The notes below the pieces were generated by a model, which did no database searches, had not been told where the DNA came from, and saw only the letters and a program-made list of their open reading frames with translations. From positions 1 to 43,999 of the forward strand of contig OMZU01000016.1 of the NCBI GenBank assembly GCA_900315605.1: 43,999 nucleotides of DNA, written 5' to 3'. The stretch's first letter is position 1. The number at the start of each line of letters is the position of its first letter. The stretch comes from an uncultured Eubacteriales bacterium (GTDB lineage Bacteria > Bacillota > Clostridia > Oscillospirales > Acutalibacteraceae). Of the stretch, positions 1 through 8,175 are shown in pieces. A program made the translations under genes and the position numbers.

Positions 1-7
1 CACAATG

Positions 8-179
8 CTCTTTGCGATTGTAACCTTGTTCCACATAAACCGTCGTGCGGTATCTAACTGATTAACAACTGTACAAAGAGACTGTGGTTAGAGCCTTTCA
101 GTAACCGTCTTGCGGTAGGAAAGAAATACTAATCCACAGTATCTCTAACAGTATAGCATACAGTCCTTGGAGAGGGACT
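8..179 (+). ncRNA. Candidate structured leader RNA upstream of yajC
   Basis: About 200 non-coding bases precede yajC and hold several helices. CTCTTTG (8-14) can pair with CAAAGAG (74-80). CTGTGG plus TTAG (82-91) pairs with CTAA plus CCACAG (129-139) with one bulge. CTTTC (95-99) pairs with GAAAG (119-123). Two small hairpins, ACCG-TCGTG-CGGT (39-51) and ACCG-TCTTG-CGGT (104-116), are nearly identical. AGAGA (77-81) could instead pair with TCTCT (142-146), which would compete with the first helix. AGTCC (162-166) pairs with GGACT (175-179). I do not recognise the class. It could be a cis-regulatory leader or the 3' part of an RNA that begins before the window. Confidence 0.35.
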
Positions 180-217
180 CTAATAACTACTACTCTATAA
201 TACAAGGAATGAAATAA

Positions 218-628
218 ATGACAGAACTTTTTAACATTGTAGCCGCAGATCCGGCACCTCAGAATATGTCGTTACAGAGTATGCTCCCGATGATATTGCT
301 CTGGGGCGGAATCATTGTAGTGATGTACTTCTTCCTCATCAGACCTAACTCAAAAAAGAAAAAGGAAGAAGCCGAAATGAGAAATTCTCTTGATATCGGC
401 GATGAAATCACAACGATTGGCGGAATTATGGGTCGCGTTGTTGCGATCAAGGACGACGAGGACGCTATCATTATTGAAACAGGCTCGGACAGAGTTAAGA
501 TGAAGTTCAAAAAATGGTGTATCTCAAGCGTTGATACGGTTAAGGAAGCTCCGAAAAAGGATGAAAAAACCGAGAAAAAGAGCTTTTTCAGCCGCGCAAA
601 AAAAGAAGAAAATAAAGACGAAAAATAA
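218..628 (+). CDS. yajC: Preprotein translocase subunit YajC
   Basis: YajC is the small accessory membrane protein of the Sec translocon (SecDF-YajC). The 136-residue product has a short N-terminal segment, one membrane helix at about 23-42, the family motif FLIRPN at its cytoplasmic end, a basic stretch, and the conserved GDEITTIGGIMGRV block at about 61-74. The Lys/Glu-rich tail after residue 105 is longer than in minimal YajC proteins and looks disordered. AAGGA lies about 10 bases before the ATG. In Clostridia yajC often follows tgt and precedes a TIGR04086 gene; the next gene fits that order, and what lies upstream is outside the window. Confidence 0.96.
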   Translation: MTELFNIVAADPAPQNMSLQSMLPMILLWGGIIVVMYFFLIRPNSKKKKEEAEMRNSLDIGDEITTIGGIMGRVVAIKDDEDAIIIETGSDRVKMKFKKWCISSVDTVKEAPKKDEKTEKKSFFSRAKKEENKDEK

Positions 629-664
629 TTCGCCCAAAACTGAATATTCTTTATCCGCTCCGAG

Positions 665-756
665 TAAAGTATAGTGTATACTTTAGGAATCGCTGATTAA
701 TTCACGCAAGGCTGTCATACGGAAACGCTGTAGGATGTTGCGTCAGAATTAATCAG
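665..756. repeat. Hairpin and palindromic element between yajC and the TIGR04086 gene
   Basis: A perfect 9-bp inverted repeat with a 3-base loop lies at 665-685 (TAAAGTATA, GTG, TATACTTTA). It is followed by a larger imperfect palindrome: CTGATTAATTCACGCAA (693-709) faces TTGCGTCAGAATTAATCAG (738-756), the same arm with a 2-base indel. The element ends a few bases before the GGGGTGAT ribosome site of the next gene, so it would lie in the mRNA between two co-transcribed genes. It resembles a small non-autonomous palindromic repeat; a processing or attenuation role is inference. Confidence 0.55.
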
Positions 757-781
757 TACTTCCTTTACTTGGGGTGATTTT

Positions 782-1171
782 TTGTCTGATAAAAAACAAC
801 TGGTCAAGGGCGTAGTCACCGGAACAGTCTGCGGTCTGCTTGTAACCATGCTTCTCAACTTCATCTGTGCGGCTGTTATGCTGAAAACAGGCTTGCTTCC
901 GGCTGAGCTTACGGGCTACATAGTCTGCGGTTTGCTTGCCGCCGGAGCTGTGGCGGCAGGAATCACAGCGACCAAGATAACAAGATCCGCAGGGCTGATC
1001 GTAGGACTTATTGCAGGCGCGACGATGTTTTTGCTCGTCACGATCGCAGGGCTGATAAAAAGCAGCGAGACGGTGGGTGTTATGACTGTTATAAAGCTCG
1101 CTTCTTGTCTTGCGTTCGGCGGTCTGGGCGGCATTTTGGGATTAAAAGAAAACAAACGAATCAAAATATAG
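782..1171 (+). CDS. TIGR04086 family membrane protein
   Basis: The 129-residue product has four predicted membrane helices, at about 9-33, 39-61, 67-88 and 100-120, with few charged residues between them. Size, helix pattern and position just after yajC match the TIGR04086 family of uncharacterised Clostridia membrane proteins. I chose the TTG at 782 because GGGGTGAT lies 5-8 bases upstream and no ATG follows before the first helix. In many Clostridia this gene is followed by the SCIFF peptide gene scfA and its radical-SAM maturase; neither is here. Function is unknown. Confidence 0.8.
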   Translation: MSDKKQLVKGVVTGTVCGLLVTMLLNFICAAVMLKTGLLPAELTGYIVCGLLAAGAVAAGITATKITRSAGLIVGLIAGATMFLLVTIAGLIKSSETVGVMTVIKLASCLAFGGLGGILGLKENKRIKI

Positions 1172-1566
1172 ACAATTCCGAGCTGTTCTCTGCGCACGAT
1201 TTGTCTGACAATATATCGTCCGTGCAAGAGCTTTTGCAAGGGCGGTATTATTCTTTTAAAAAAATATATTAAGAAATTGTAAATAATATGGAAAATAATA
1301 TTCAGATGTGTTATAATTGAGGCGGTGCGGTGTTTTGTATAGATTCACATGCAAAGCCTCGCCTGTTTTTTCACAAAGTATTTTTATTCATTTGAATTAG
1401 GAAGGTATATTTAATATTCAAGCCTTTATGGGAGCCTCCGATAATTCATTGTCATACGGATAATCAAGCTTGTGGATCATACCGTAAAGCTTTTGTTTTT
1501 ATCTGTGACATGGGATTTTCAGCGGTTCCCCCAAGGCTTGTACCTCAGAGAAAAGGAGTTGTTAAA
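1172..1566 (+). promoter_or_regulatory. Non-coding stretch with a candidate promoter
   Basis: No convincing gene lies here. A good -10 (TATAAT, 1312-1317) has a weak -35 (TGGAAA, 1289-1294) 17 bases upstream. GAGGC (1319-1323) can pair with GCCTC (1356-1360) shortly before six Ts, which may be a weak terminator for the yajC transcript or an attenuator. I could not assign the long leader to a known riboswitch. AAAGGAG at about 1551-1557 is the ribosome site of the next gene. Confidence 0.45.
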
Positions 1567-3705
1567 ATGGCAAAAAATTCCAAGCTCCCCGGCAGTCTTA
1601 AAGCATGGAGGATCGTATCCTCAGAGCCTGACGGAAGCTTTATTGTCAGCAAAAAAGGAACTGACGGAAAAAAAGCCGTGCTCAAAATCTATGAGCTTTT
1701 TCACGGAGAATCCTACACCTCCGAAAACAGAGATTTTGCCCAAAACGAGGCTGATTTCATAAAGAATCTCTCAAAAAATGAAAGCTTCAGCAACTATCTT
1801 GACGTTGCTGTTTCCGATAATTCATCCGAAAAAAAGCTTTCGGTATACGTTATAACCGAACAGCTCACTCCCCTGTCTGAATACTACCGCGATTCACAGC
1901 CAGACGATCGCGAAATCGTGGATTTTGGTATTCAGATCGGAGAAACGCTTGAAAAGCTTGAGGAAAACAAGATCTTTCACGGCAACATCAATCCCGATAA
2001 TATTTATGTTACACCCGACAATAAATTCAAGCTCGGCGGCTTCTGCGATTTTGAGAACGATCCCGATAATTATGACTATGCCGCACCGGAAATCCCTAAT
2101 AACAAGCCTGCTGATTTTACCACAGACCTTTATTCTCTCGGTCTTGTGCTTTATTCTCTGAGCAACAACGGAAAGCTCCCGTTTGAAGGCAACGGAGTGA
2201 GCCGAAGCGAAGCTGTAAAAAAGAGACTTTCGGGAGCAGCGGTTTCCGCCCCTGAAAACGGCAACCAAAAGCTAAAGAGCGTTATTATGATAGCCTGCCA
2301 GCCCGAAAACAAGAACCGCTGGAAAAACGCCGGCAATATCAAAAACGCTTTTAACTCTATAATGGACGAGCTTCCTGCCCCGACCGCACAGAACATCAAC
2401 GTGATCGTACCCGAGGGCACTGATTTTGACGGAAACGTTTTTGACGAGTACGAATATGACGAAAGCTCGGCAGAAGAGAATCCGACGGAAAACGAGCAGA
2501 CTGCTGAGGAAAGCGTTACTCCGGAAGAAAACGAAGAAGCCGAAGATGCTGAAGATACCGCTTCTCAGGACTCGACCGACGAAACGGAGACGGAAAGCAC
2601 GCCGGAGGAAAACGGCGAAAGCGAATCGGACGAGAACGATAATGACAATGCTTCCGACGAGCCTGACGAGAAGGTTTTTGACGATTACACAACCAAGGGT
2701 AAAATAACATATATAAATCAGGGCAAAAACGATTACGGCGACTTTTTTGAGGAAGAAAAGCCCGACGCCGATAAGGATAAAAGCAAAGACGAGGACAAAC
2801 AAAAAACGACCGCCTTTGTTCCGATCAAATCCAATGAAGATAACCTTGATGTTGACTCCGATAGCGAATTTGATTACAGCGATCCCGATGAAAAAAAGAA
2901 GAGCAAAAAAGGTCTTATTGCGGCAATTATCGGCTTGATAGCTGTTTTGCTTGCACTTGGAGGAGTTACTTTCTGCGCGTTCAACGGAATGTTTGACGGA
3001 CTTTTCAAGGGCTCTGATAAACCGCAGGAAACCACCGCGCCTCAGACGACCACAGCCGAGGTCAAGGCTACTACCGCAGCTCCAACAACAGCTGCTCCGA
3101 CCACGGCAGAGCCGACTACAGAGATCGAAGAAACCACAAGCGCGGAAATCGACAAATTTGTTACTCCGGTTGTGGGCTACTATTATGATTATGCCAAGGA
3201 GCTGCTTGAAAACGAAGGCTTTGTTGTTCAGATGGGCAGCTACGAATACAGCACAAAGTATGAGGCAGGAAAAGTCATCGCTCAGTATCCGAGCGAGGTT
3301 ACGATCGCGACAACCGGCAGCGTGGTTACTCTTGACGTTTCGGCTGGACTTATTGACGAGCCGACCAACGCTCCCGACACCGAGAGCGAGCAAAGCAGTC
3401 AAAACGAAAGCTCCGACGACAGTCCCGCGCCAATCAGCGAATACAAGGGCAACAACTCTTATATGAGCAAGTCAGAGGTCGAGGCTATGAGCGACAGTGA
3501 ACTAAATCTCGCGCTCAACGAAATCTACGCAAGACGCGGAAGGATCTTTACTACTCCGAGCCTGTCCGAATACTTTAATTCACAGTCTTGGTACACGCCG
3601 AAATATTCTGCCGCTGAGTTTGACAGAAATGTTGTTTTCAACGACTACGAGCAAAAGAACCTCCAGCTCATGATAAACGAGCAGCAAAAGCGCGGAATAA
3701 GGTAA
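1567..3705 (+). CDS. Membrane pseudokinase with PASTA and YARHG domains
   Basis: The 712-residue protein has an N-terminal Ser/Thr-kinase-like domain (about 10-265), an acidic Glu/Asp-rich linker (about 290-440), one membrane helix (about 447-471), a Thr/Ala/Pro-rich stalk, one PASTA domain (about 530-593) and a C-terminal YARHG-like domain (about 630-712, motif NEIYARRGRIF). PASTA kinases sense peptidoglycan or lipid II outside and phosphorylate proteins inside. Here the beta-3 Lys (K40), APE (173-175) and DLYSLG are kept, but HRD is HGN (138-140), the catalytic-loop Lys is Asn142, and DFG is GFC (158-160). It is therefore probably a catalytically dead scaffold or sensor. The start at 1567 has AAAGGAG at good spacing; the reading frame is open 19 codons further upstream without a ribosome site. 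Confidence 0.88.
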   Translation: MAKNSKLPGSLKAWRIVSSEPDGSFIVSKKGTDGKKAVLKIYELFHGESYTSENRDFAQNEADFIKNLSKNESFSNYLDVAVSDNSSEKKLSVYVITEQLTPLSEYYRDSQPDDREIVDFGIQIGETLEKLEENKIFHGNINPDNIYVTPDNKFKLGGFCDFENDPDNYDYAAPEIPNNKPADFTTDLYSLGLVLYSLSNNGKLPFEGNGVSRSEAVKKRLSGAAVSAPENGNQKLKSVIMIACQPENKNRWKNAGNIKNAFNSIMDELPAPTAQNINVIVPEGTDFDGNVFDEYEYDESSAEENPTENEQTAEESVTPEENEEAEDAEDTASQDSTDETETESTPEENGESESDENDNDNASDEPDEKVFDDYTTKGKITYINQGKNDYGDFFEEEKPDADKDKSKDEDKQKTTAFVPIKSNEDNLDVDSDSEFDYSDPDEKKKSKKGLIAAIIGLIAVLLALGGVTFCAFNGMFDGLFKGSDKPQETTAPQTTTAEVKATTAAPTTAAPTTAEPTTEIEETTSAEIDKFVTPVVGYYYDYAKELLENEGFVVQMGSYEYSTKYEAGKVIAQYPSEVTIATTGSVVTLDVSAGLIDEPTNAPDTESEQSSQNESSDDSPAPISEYKGNNSYMSKSEVEAMSDSELNLALNEIYARRGRIFTTPSLSEYFNSQSWYTPKYSAAEFDRNVVFNDYEQKNLQLMINEQQKRGIR

Positions 3706-3733
3706 GTAAAATTTACAAACTCAATGAATAGAA

Positions 3734-3768
3734 GCCAATCGCCGTTTGATTTTTTGACGGCGATTGGC
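3734..3768. other. Perfect 12-bp hairpin against a start codon
   Basis: GCCAATCGCCGT (3734-3745) and ACGGCGATTGGC (3757-3768) form a perfect 12-bp stem with an 11-base T-rich loop. The ATG of the next gene (3770) begins one base after the stem. No T-run follows on the plus strand, so a simple intrinsic terminator is unlikely. It could protect the 3' end of the pseudokinase mRNA or control initiation of the membrane-protein gene. Confidence 0.6.
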
Positions 3769-3769
3769 T

Positions 3770-5503
3770 ATGGATTTTAAAATGAAAGAAAAAATATTAG
3801 CTGTGCTAAAAAGCAAGCTGCTGTTCGCTCTGGTCATCAACCTTGCGATAATGGTGCTTTGCGTGATAATCACGAGCTTTGTATATGACAGCAGCAATGA
3901 TTTTTACAACTCAATAAATATTGCCAAGAATCATTTTTATTACAGCAGCTCTATCAACTATATTGCTGCGGTGCTGATTGGCACGGTGCAGTATGTCTTT
4001 TCCGAGATAAATTGCTTTGTTGCCGCCCAGGTGTTTTTGTCTTATATTTCTTTTACGGCAATAACATTTGTTTTCTGCGACAAGTTCAATTCCAGAAAAG
4101 CGTTCACCTTTACATTGGTGATAAACCTTCTTTTTGCACTGAACCACTACTCAACGATCAATTCGGACCGCACGGCTGCGCTCGGACTGATCGCAGGATT
4201 TTTGCTTGTTTTGAACGCTATTCACAACAAAAGATACAATCTTCCGTGCTGGATCGGAGTTGCGATCATCTGCGGCGGGTCATTTTTTAATTTCTATTAT
4301 TTCTTTGTTGCTCTCGGCTTTGCGTGTGCGTTTTTCTTTGGCGATCTGATCGCAAAAAAGAAATACAAGCTGCCTTTTAGAAAGCTGTTTTGGTATTTCA
4401 GACCGTTTTTGCTGATGTTTATATTCGTTACTCTTAATGTTCTGGGACTCAATCAGTTTTCTTACACAATAAACCACGCTACCGACGAGGCAGAAAACTA
4501 CTATGAGTATTCGGCGGTCGTGAATAAAATCAACAATCTCCCCTTCCCCTCGTATGACGATTACGAGGAGGAATTCAACGAAATCGGCGTCAAGTCCGAC
4601 AGTGATTATGAGCTGCTCAAAAACGGCTATTACGATCCCGAAAAAAGCCTGAACACCGAAACCCTAAAGAGCGTGAGCGAGATCCAAAGAGAGGACAATC
4701 CCGATCTACTTTTGTACTCTGCCGGAAACATTTTTGCCGACATTGCTTCGCATTTTTCAACCTTGGACGTCACGGCATTTGTTACGGTTTTCTTTGTTCT
4801 TCTCAGCGTTGTTTTTATTGTGACGCACAAAAAACGCTTTGCATTCTTCCCTGCGTTTTATATTATTACCGGATTTATCGCCGGAACGCTGATTAGGTAT
4901 TTCTTCTCGGGAACAACGCCGATGATCTATGGGATTTGGCTGATGATGGTTGTTATTCTGCTTTATTCCTTTAATTTTGACAAATTCAGATATCTAAGGC
5001 GACCCATTGAAAACCTGCGTCAGCACAACGGCTACTGGCTGATCTCATGTGCGGCGATGATCGTTATGACGCTAAGCTACAGCATTGTATTTGTGACTCA
5101 CGTCAGCTTGCCCGAGGAGGACGACAAGCCTTATCATCTTCTTGAGGAGCTTGGCAGAACGCCCGATAAATACTATGTTTTTGATGTTCCGACAATCAAT
5201 GATTTTTACACTCACACCGAAAATTACATTCATCCGATGTGGGGCTTCAGCGAGGATTATCTTGAAAATATTGACAGCTTTGGATATTTTCATAATAACG
5301 AGGATCTGAGAAAGCGTAATCTTCCCGAAAACATATATCAGGCTGTTTTAAGGCACAACAAGATTTATGTTATTGACCAGGCACTGGTGTTTAAAAAAGA
5401 AAAATACTTTACCGAAAACTATGTGCCTAATGGGAAAAATGCCGTTTATGAGCTTATTGATGAATTTGACAGTTACAAAATCTATAAAGTCGTAATTCTC
5501 TAG
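3770..5503 (+). CDS. Multi-pass membrane protein of unknown function
   Basis: I do not recognise this family. The roughly 577-residue product has an N-terminal helix (about 14-36), further hydrophobic segments at about 63-85, 90-108, 112-130, 134-152, 160-200 and 210-230, a soluble segment with many Asp/Glu/Tyr (about 235-320), another hydrophobic group at about 330-410, a helix at about 425-448, and a soluble C-terminal domain of about 125 residues. This layout resembles large membrane glycosyltransferase-like or polymer-export proteins, but I see no diagnostic motif. The start is uncertain: TTG 3764, ATG 3770 and ATG 3782 are in frame and none has a strong ribosome site. A 12-bp hairpin abuts the chosen ATG. 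Confidence 0.75.
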   Translation: MDFKMKEKILAVLKSKLLFALVINLAIMVLCVIITSFVYDSSNDFYNSINIAKNHFYYSSSINYIAAVLIGTVQYVFSEINCFVAAQVFLSYISFTAITFVFCDKFNSRKAFTFTLVINLLFALNHYSTINSDRTAALGLIAGFLLVLNAIHNKRYNLPCWIGVAIICGGSFFNFYYFFVALGFACAFFFGDLIAKKKYKLPFRKLFWYFRPFLLMFIFVTLNVLGLNQFSYTINHATDEAENYYEYSAVVNKINNLPFPSYDDYEEEFNEIGVKSDSDYELLKNGYYDPEKSLNTETLKSVSEIQREDNPDLLLYSAGNIFADIASHFSTLDVTAFVTVFFVLLSVVFIVTHKKRFAFFPAFYIITGFIAGTLIRYFFSGTTPMIYGIWLMMVVILLYSFNFDKFRYLRRPIENLRQHNGYWLISCAAMIVMTLSYSIVFVTHVSLPEEDDKPYHLLEELGRTPDKYYVFDVPTINDFYTHTENYIHPMWGFSEDYLENIDSFGYFHNNEDLRKRNLPENIYQAVLRHNKIYVIDQALVFKKEKYFTENYVPNGKNAVYELIDEFDSYKIYKVVIL

Positions 5504-5742
5504 TGCCGGTGGTGCCGGTTGGCACTTTCGCCCGCCTATTTTAACCTTATCGATAACAATTAACTTGTTCAACGGCGGTGTCATGCTTTTTTTTAAATAT
5601 TAAAAACATGATTTTCTAATAAAGAGTTGTCAGGCGATTGACTTCTGATTTTCAAATAACGTAAATAAAAAACGTGATTTTCCAATGGAGGCATTGTCGG
5701 GCACTTGACTTTTGATTTTAAAGTAACGTATCTACTTGATCT
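5504..5742. repeat. Intergenic stretch with a 66-bp tandem repeat
   Basis: No gene is seen. Two imperfect copies of a 62-63 base unit lie head to tail at 5602-5663 and 5668-5730, with a period of 66-67. Each has TGATTTTC near its start, then TTGACTT, TGATTTT and a final TAACGTA. A short hairpin, GTGCC (5503-5507) with GGCAC (5521-5525), sits at the stop codon of the preceding gene. Each unit carries a TTGACT that could act as a -35, but no matching -10 is convincing. Confidence 0.7.
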
Positions 5743-5776
5743 AAAAAAGGATTGGTTTCGCGCCAATCCTTTTTTA
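5743..5776. terminator. Bidirectional intrinsic terminator
   Basis: AAAAAAGGATTGG (5743-5755) pairs with CCAATCCTTTTTT across a 7-base loop, giving a stem with A/T tracts on both sides. It separates the plus-strand membrane-protein gene from the convergent RluA-type gene, whose stop codon overlaps its right edge. Confidence 0.88.
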
Positions 5777-6670
5777 TATTACAGATATTTCATTATTAGA
5801 AAAATAAAGCTTTACAACCTTTTGCATATCCTCGGGTATTGGTGCAGAAACCGTCATTTTTTCTCCGCTGACAGGGTGTACAAAGCTCATTTTTGAGCAA
5901 TGCAGGCATTGTCTGCCGATATGGTCACGGCTGCCTCCGTATAGATCATCGCCGACAAGCGGATGCTCCAAAAAGGTCATGTGACATCTTATCTGATGCG
6001 TTCGTCCTGTTTCAAGCCAAAGCCTAAGCACGGAAGCCTCTTTGCAGTGGCAGATCACCTCGTAATGAGTGATCGAAGGCTGACCGTCGGGCAAGACATG
6101 ACGAACGATTTTTGATTCCGAGGTCAAACCGATCGGAGCGTTTATCGTACCGCCGCAGGTTATTTCTCCGTGGCAGATGGCAATATAATCCTTGTCAACC
6201 TTATTTTTCAGCTTGTTGGCAGAAAACTTGTCTTTGCTTATCATGACCAAGCCGGAGGTGTCACGATCCAGACGGTTCACCGCCCTGAAAACATAGTTTT
6301 CATTTTTTTGAATGTTATAATATCTGACAATATTTGCAAGCGTGTCGGTCTGATGCTGCTTTACCGGATGAACCGGCATCAGCGGCGGCTTGTTCACGAT
6401 CAGGAGCCACTTATCCTCATAAATAATATCAAGTTGCCCCTCAACCGGGTCGATCTCCGACTGCTCGCTCGGAAGCGAGAGCACCACCCTCTGCCCTTCT
6501 TTTAGAAAATCAATCGTGCGAATATGCTCTCCGTCGGCAGTGATCCCGTTTTGCTCGCGCTTTAGTTTTATTAACAATGCTGCCGATATTCCGCAATATC
6601 CGCGCAAAAACGACTTTGCCCGCGTGCCGTCAAACTCCTTTGGTACAATAAAGCTTAGCTTCTCAGCCAT
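5774..6670 (-). CDS. RluA-family RNA pseudouridine synthase
   Basis: The enzyme isomerises specific uridines in rRNA or tRNA to pseudouridine. The 298-residue protein has a short N-terminal S4-like region (about 15-60) and a catalytic domain with the family motif RLDRDTSG, whose second Asp is the nucleophile, followed by the ETGRTHQIRCH block. Length fits RluD/YlyB/YjbO-type members; the target uridine cannot be told from sequence. I chose ATG 6670 because GGAGG lies 7 bases upstream; an in-frame codon at 6676 is too close to it. The start overlaps the end of the upstream DUF1294 gene by 8 bases, so the two are probably co-translated. Confidence 0.93.
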   Translation of the reverse strand: MAEKLSFIVPKEFDGTRAKSFLRGYCGISAALLIKLKREQNGITADGEHIRTIDFLKEGQRVVLSLPSEQSEIDPVEGQLDIIYEDKWLLIVNKPPLMPVHPVKQHQTDTLANIVRYYNIQKNENYVFRAVNRLDRDTSGLVMISKDKFSANKLKNKVDKDYIAICHGEITCGGTINAPIGLTSESKIVRHVLPDGQPSITHYEVICHCKEASVLRLWLETGRTHQIRCHMTFLEHPLVGDDLYGGSRDHIGRQCLHCSKMSFVHPVSGEKMTVSAPIPEDMQKVVKLYFSNNEISVI

Positions 6671-6938
6671 TGACAAACCTCCACAAAAACCAGCACAAAG
6701 TCACCTGCAAAACAATTATCAGCGGGATCCCGACCATAAACTTTGGCTTTCGGGTTTTGTGGTGGATCATATGCATTGTGATATACATTCCGACGCTTCC
6801 GCCCATTGCTGCGAGCAAGAGCAGAGTCAGCTCGGGCACACGCTGCTTTTTCTTTTTGGCGTTATGCTTATCCAAAATCGTTACAAAAATTGAAATAAAA
6901 CTGATAACAGCCAAATATAATATAATGTAAGAAGTCAT
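6663..6938 (-). CDS. DUF1294 small membrane protein
   Basis: A 91-residue protein with three predicted membrane helices (about 5-23, 36-56, 70-88) and the family block around LTLLLLAAMGGSVGMYITM followed by HHKTRKPKF. DUF1294 proteins are uncharacterised inner-membrane proteins. The ATG at 6938 has GAGG five bases upstream; GTG 6944 is in frame but too close to that site. It lies head-to-head with the GHL10 gene, with only 21 bases between start codons, and runs into the pseudouridine synthase by an 8-base overlap. Confidence 0.88.
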   Translation of the reverse strand: MTSYIILYLAVISFISIFVTILDKHNAKKKKQRVPELTLLLLAAMGGSVGMYITMHMIHHKTRKPKFMVGIPLIIVLQVTLCWFLWRFVNG

Positions 6939-6959
6939 ATTCACCTCGGAGATGGTTGT

Positions 6960-8174
6960 TTGATTAAAAGAATAATTCCGTTTATTGCCACAGCTGTCAC
7001 GCTTTGCCTTGTGCTGACAATTGGGTTTATTGATAAAAACAAAACTGCGGTCAAGGCGACCGAAGCTAATTATAATTCTGTATCAGAAATAAAAACAAGC
7101 TCCGACAAATCAAGCGAGCCTATGAAGGGCGTTTGGGTGACATATATGGAGCTTAGTATGCAGTATGACGACGACAAAAGCGAAGGAGCCTTTAAGAACA
7201 AGTTTGAAAATATAGCACAAGACTGCAAGTCTCGCGGCTTTAATACGCTTATTGTTCAGGTAAGGCCGTTTTGCGACGCGCTTTACAGCTCCGATTATTT
7301 TCCTTTTTCGCATATTATTACCGGCAAGCAAGGTGCTGATCCCGGCTACGAGCCGCTTGAGATCATGTGCGAAACCTGCAAAAAACTGGGACTGAAAATC
7401 CACGCCTGGATAAACCCCTACAGAATCGCCTTGAACAATATTCCACAGGAGCTAAGCGAAACAAATCCATACATAACAGACAACGAAATCTGCATTGAAA
7501 CCGACAGCACGATTATTTTGGATCCGGCAAGCGAAAAGGCTCGTGAGCTGATTGTCAGCGGAGTAAGCGAGCTTGCAGAAAATTATGAAATTGACGGGAT
7601 CCAGTTTGACGATTATTTTTATCCGCCCGATATTGAAAACGAAGATAACGAACAATATCTTGACTATGCTTCGTCGATTCAAAATAGCTTTGGGATGAAC
7701 CTTGATGAGTGGCGCACAGCCAACGTCAACCTTTTGATAAGCGAGGTTTACAGAACTGTTCATTCTCTTGACAAGGATATTGAATTTGGTATATCCCCTC
7801 AGGGCAATCTGGGCAACAATGCCGGTCTGAACGCCGACGTTGTAAGCTGGTGCTCTCAGCTTGGATATATTGATTATATCTGTCCGCAGATTTATTTCAG
7901 CCTCGAAAATCCGGCTCTGGGCTTTGAGGCAGCTCTAAAAGAGTGGACGGAGCTTGATTTTCACGATGATCTGAGGCTTTACATCGGCTTGGCTGGATAT
8001 AAGGCAGGAAGCGACGCAGACGAAAACACCTGGCAGGACAGCGATGATATTTTGGCACAGGAATATAAAATCTCAGACGATTACAATGCAGATGGAATTA
8101 TGCTCTACAGCTATTCCTCGCTTGTTGATAATAATTCTGAAAAAGAAATTAATAATCTGTGCGAATCATTTTAG
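6960..8174 (+). CDS. GHL10 family exported glycosidase-like protein
   Basis: The 404-residue protein has an N-terminal membrane helix or signal sequence (about 4-24) without a lipobox cysteine, a short linker, and a glycosyl-hydrolase-like 10 TIM-barrel domain (PF02638, YngK type) from about residue 55 to the end. Family blocks visible are KGVWVTYMEL, FNTLIVQVRPF, HAWINPYRI, IDGIQFDDYFYP and YICPQIYFS. The acidic residues in QFDDYFYP are candidate catalytic residues. It probably acts outside the membrane on a cell-wall or environmental glycan; the substrate is unknown. The TTG at 6960 has CGGAG about 9 bases upstream. The stop lies one base from the stop of convergent mtaB, with no terminator between. 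Confidence 0.9.
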   Translation: MIKRIIPFIATAVTLCLVLTIGFIDKNKTAVKATEANYNSVSEIKTSSDKSSEPMKGVWVTYMELSMQYDDDKSEGAFKNKFENIAQDCKSRGFNTLIVQVRPFCDALYSSDYFPFSHIITGKQGADPGYEPLEIMCETCKKLGLKIHAWINPYRIALNNIPQELSETNPYITDNEICIETDSTIILDPASEKARELIVSGVSELAENYEIDGIQFDDYFYPPDIENEDNEQYLDYASSIQNSFGMNLDEWRTANVNLLISEVYRTVHSLDKDIEFGISPQGNLGNNAGLNADVVSWCSQLGYIDYICPQIYFSLENPALGFEAALKEWTELDFHDDLRLYIGLAGYKAGSDADENTWQDSDDILAQEYKISDDYNADGIMLYSYSSLVDNNSEKEINNLCESF

Positions 8175-8175
8175 G

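Noticed and set aside
1172-1566. SCIFF peptide gene scfA expected after TIGR04086
   Set aside because: I read all forward frames and found no short Cys-rich peptide with the family ending.
1472-1762. 96-codon frame overlapping the pseudokinase start
   Set aside because: Out of frame with the kinase fold and without a ribosome site.
2272-3402. 376-codon minus-strand frame opposite the pseudokinase
   Set aside because: It is a shadow of the acidic, repetitive coding strand; no ribosome site and a composition unlike real proteins.
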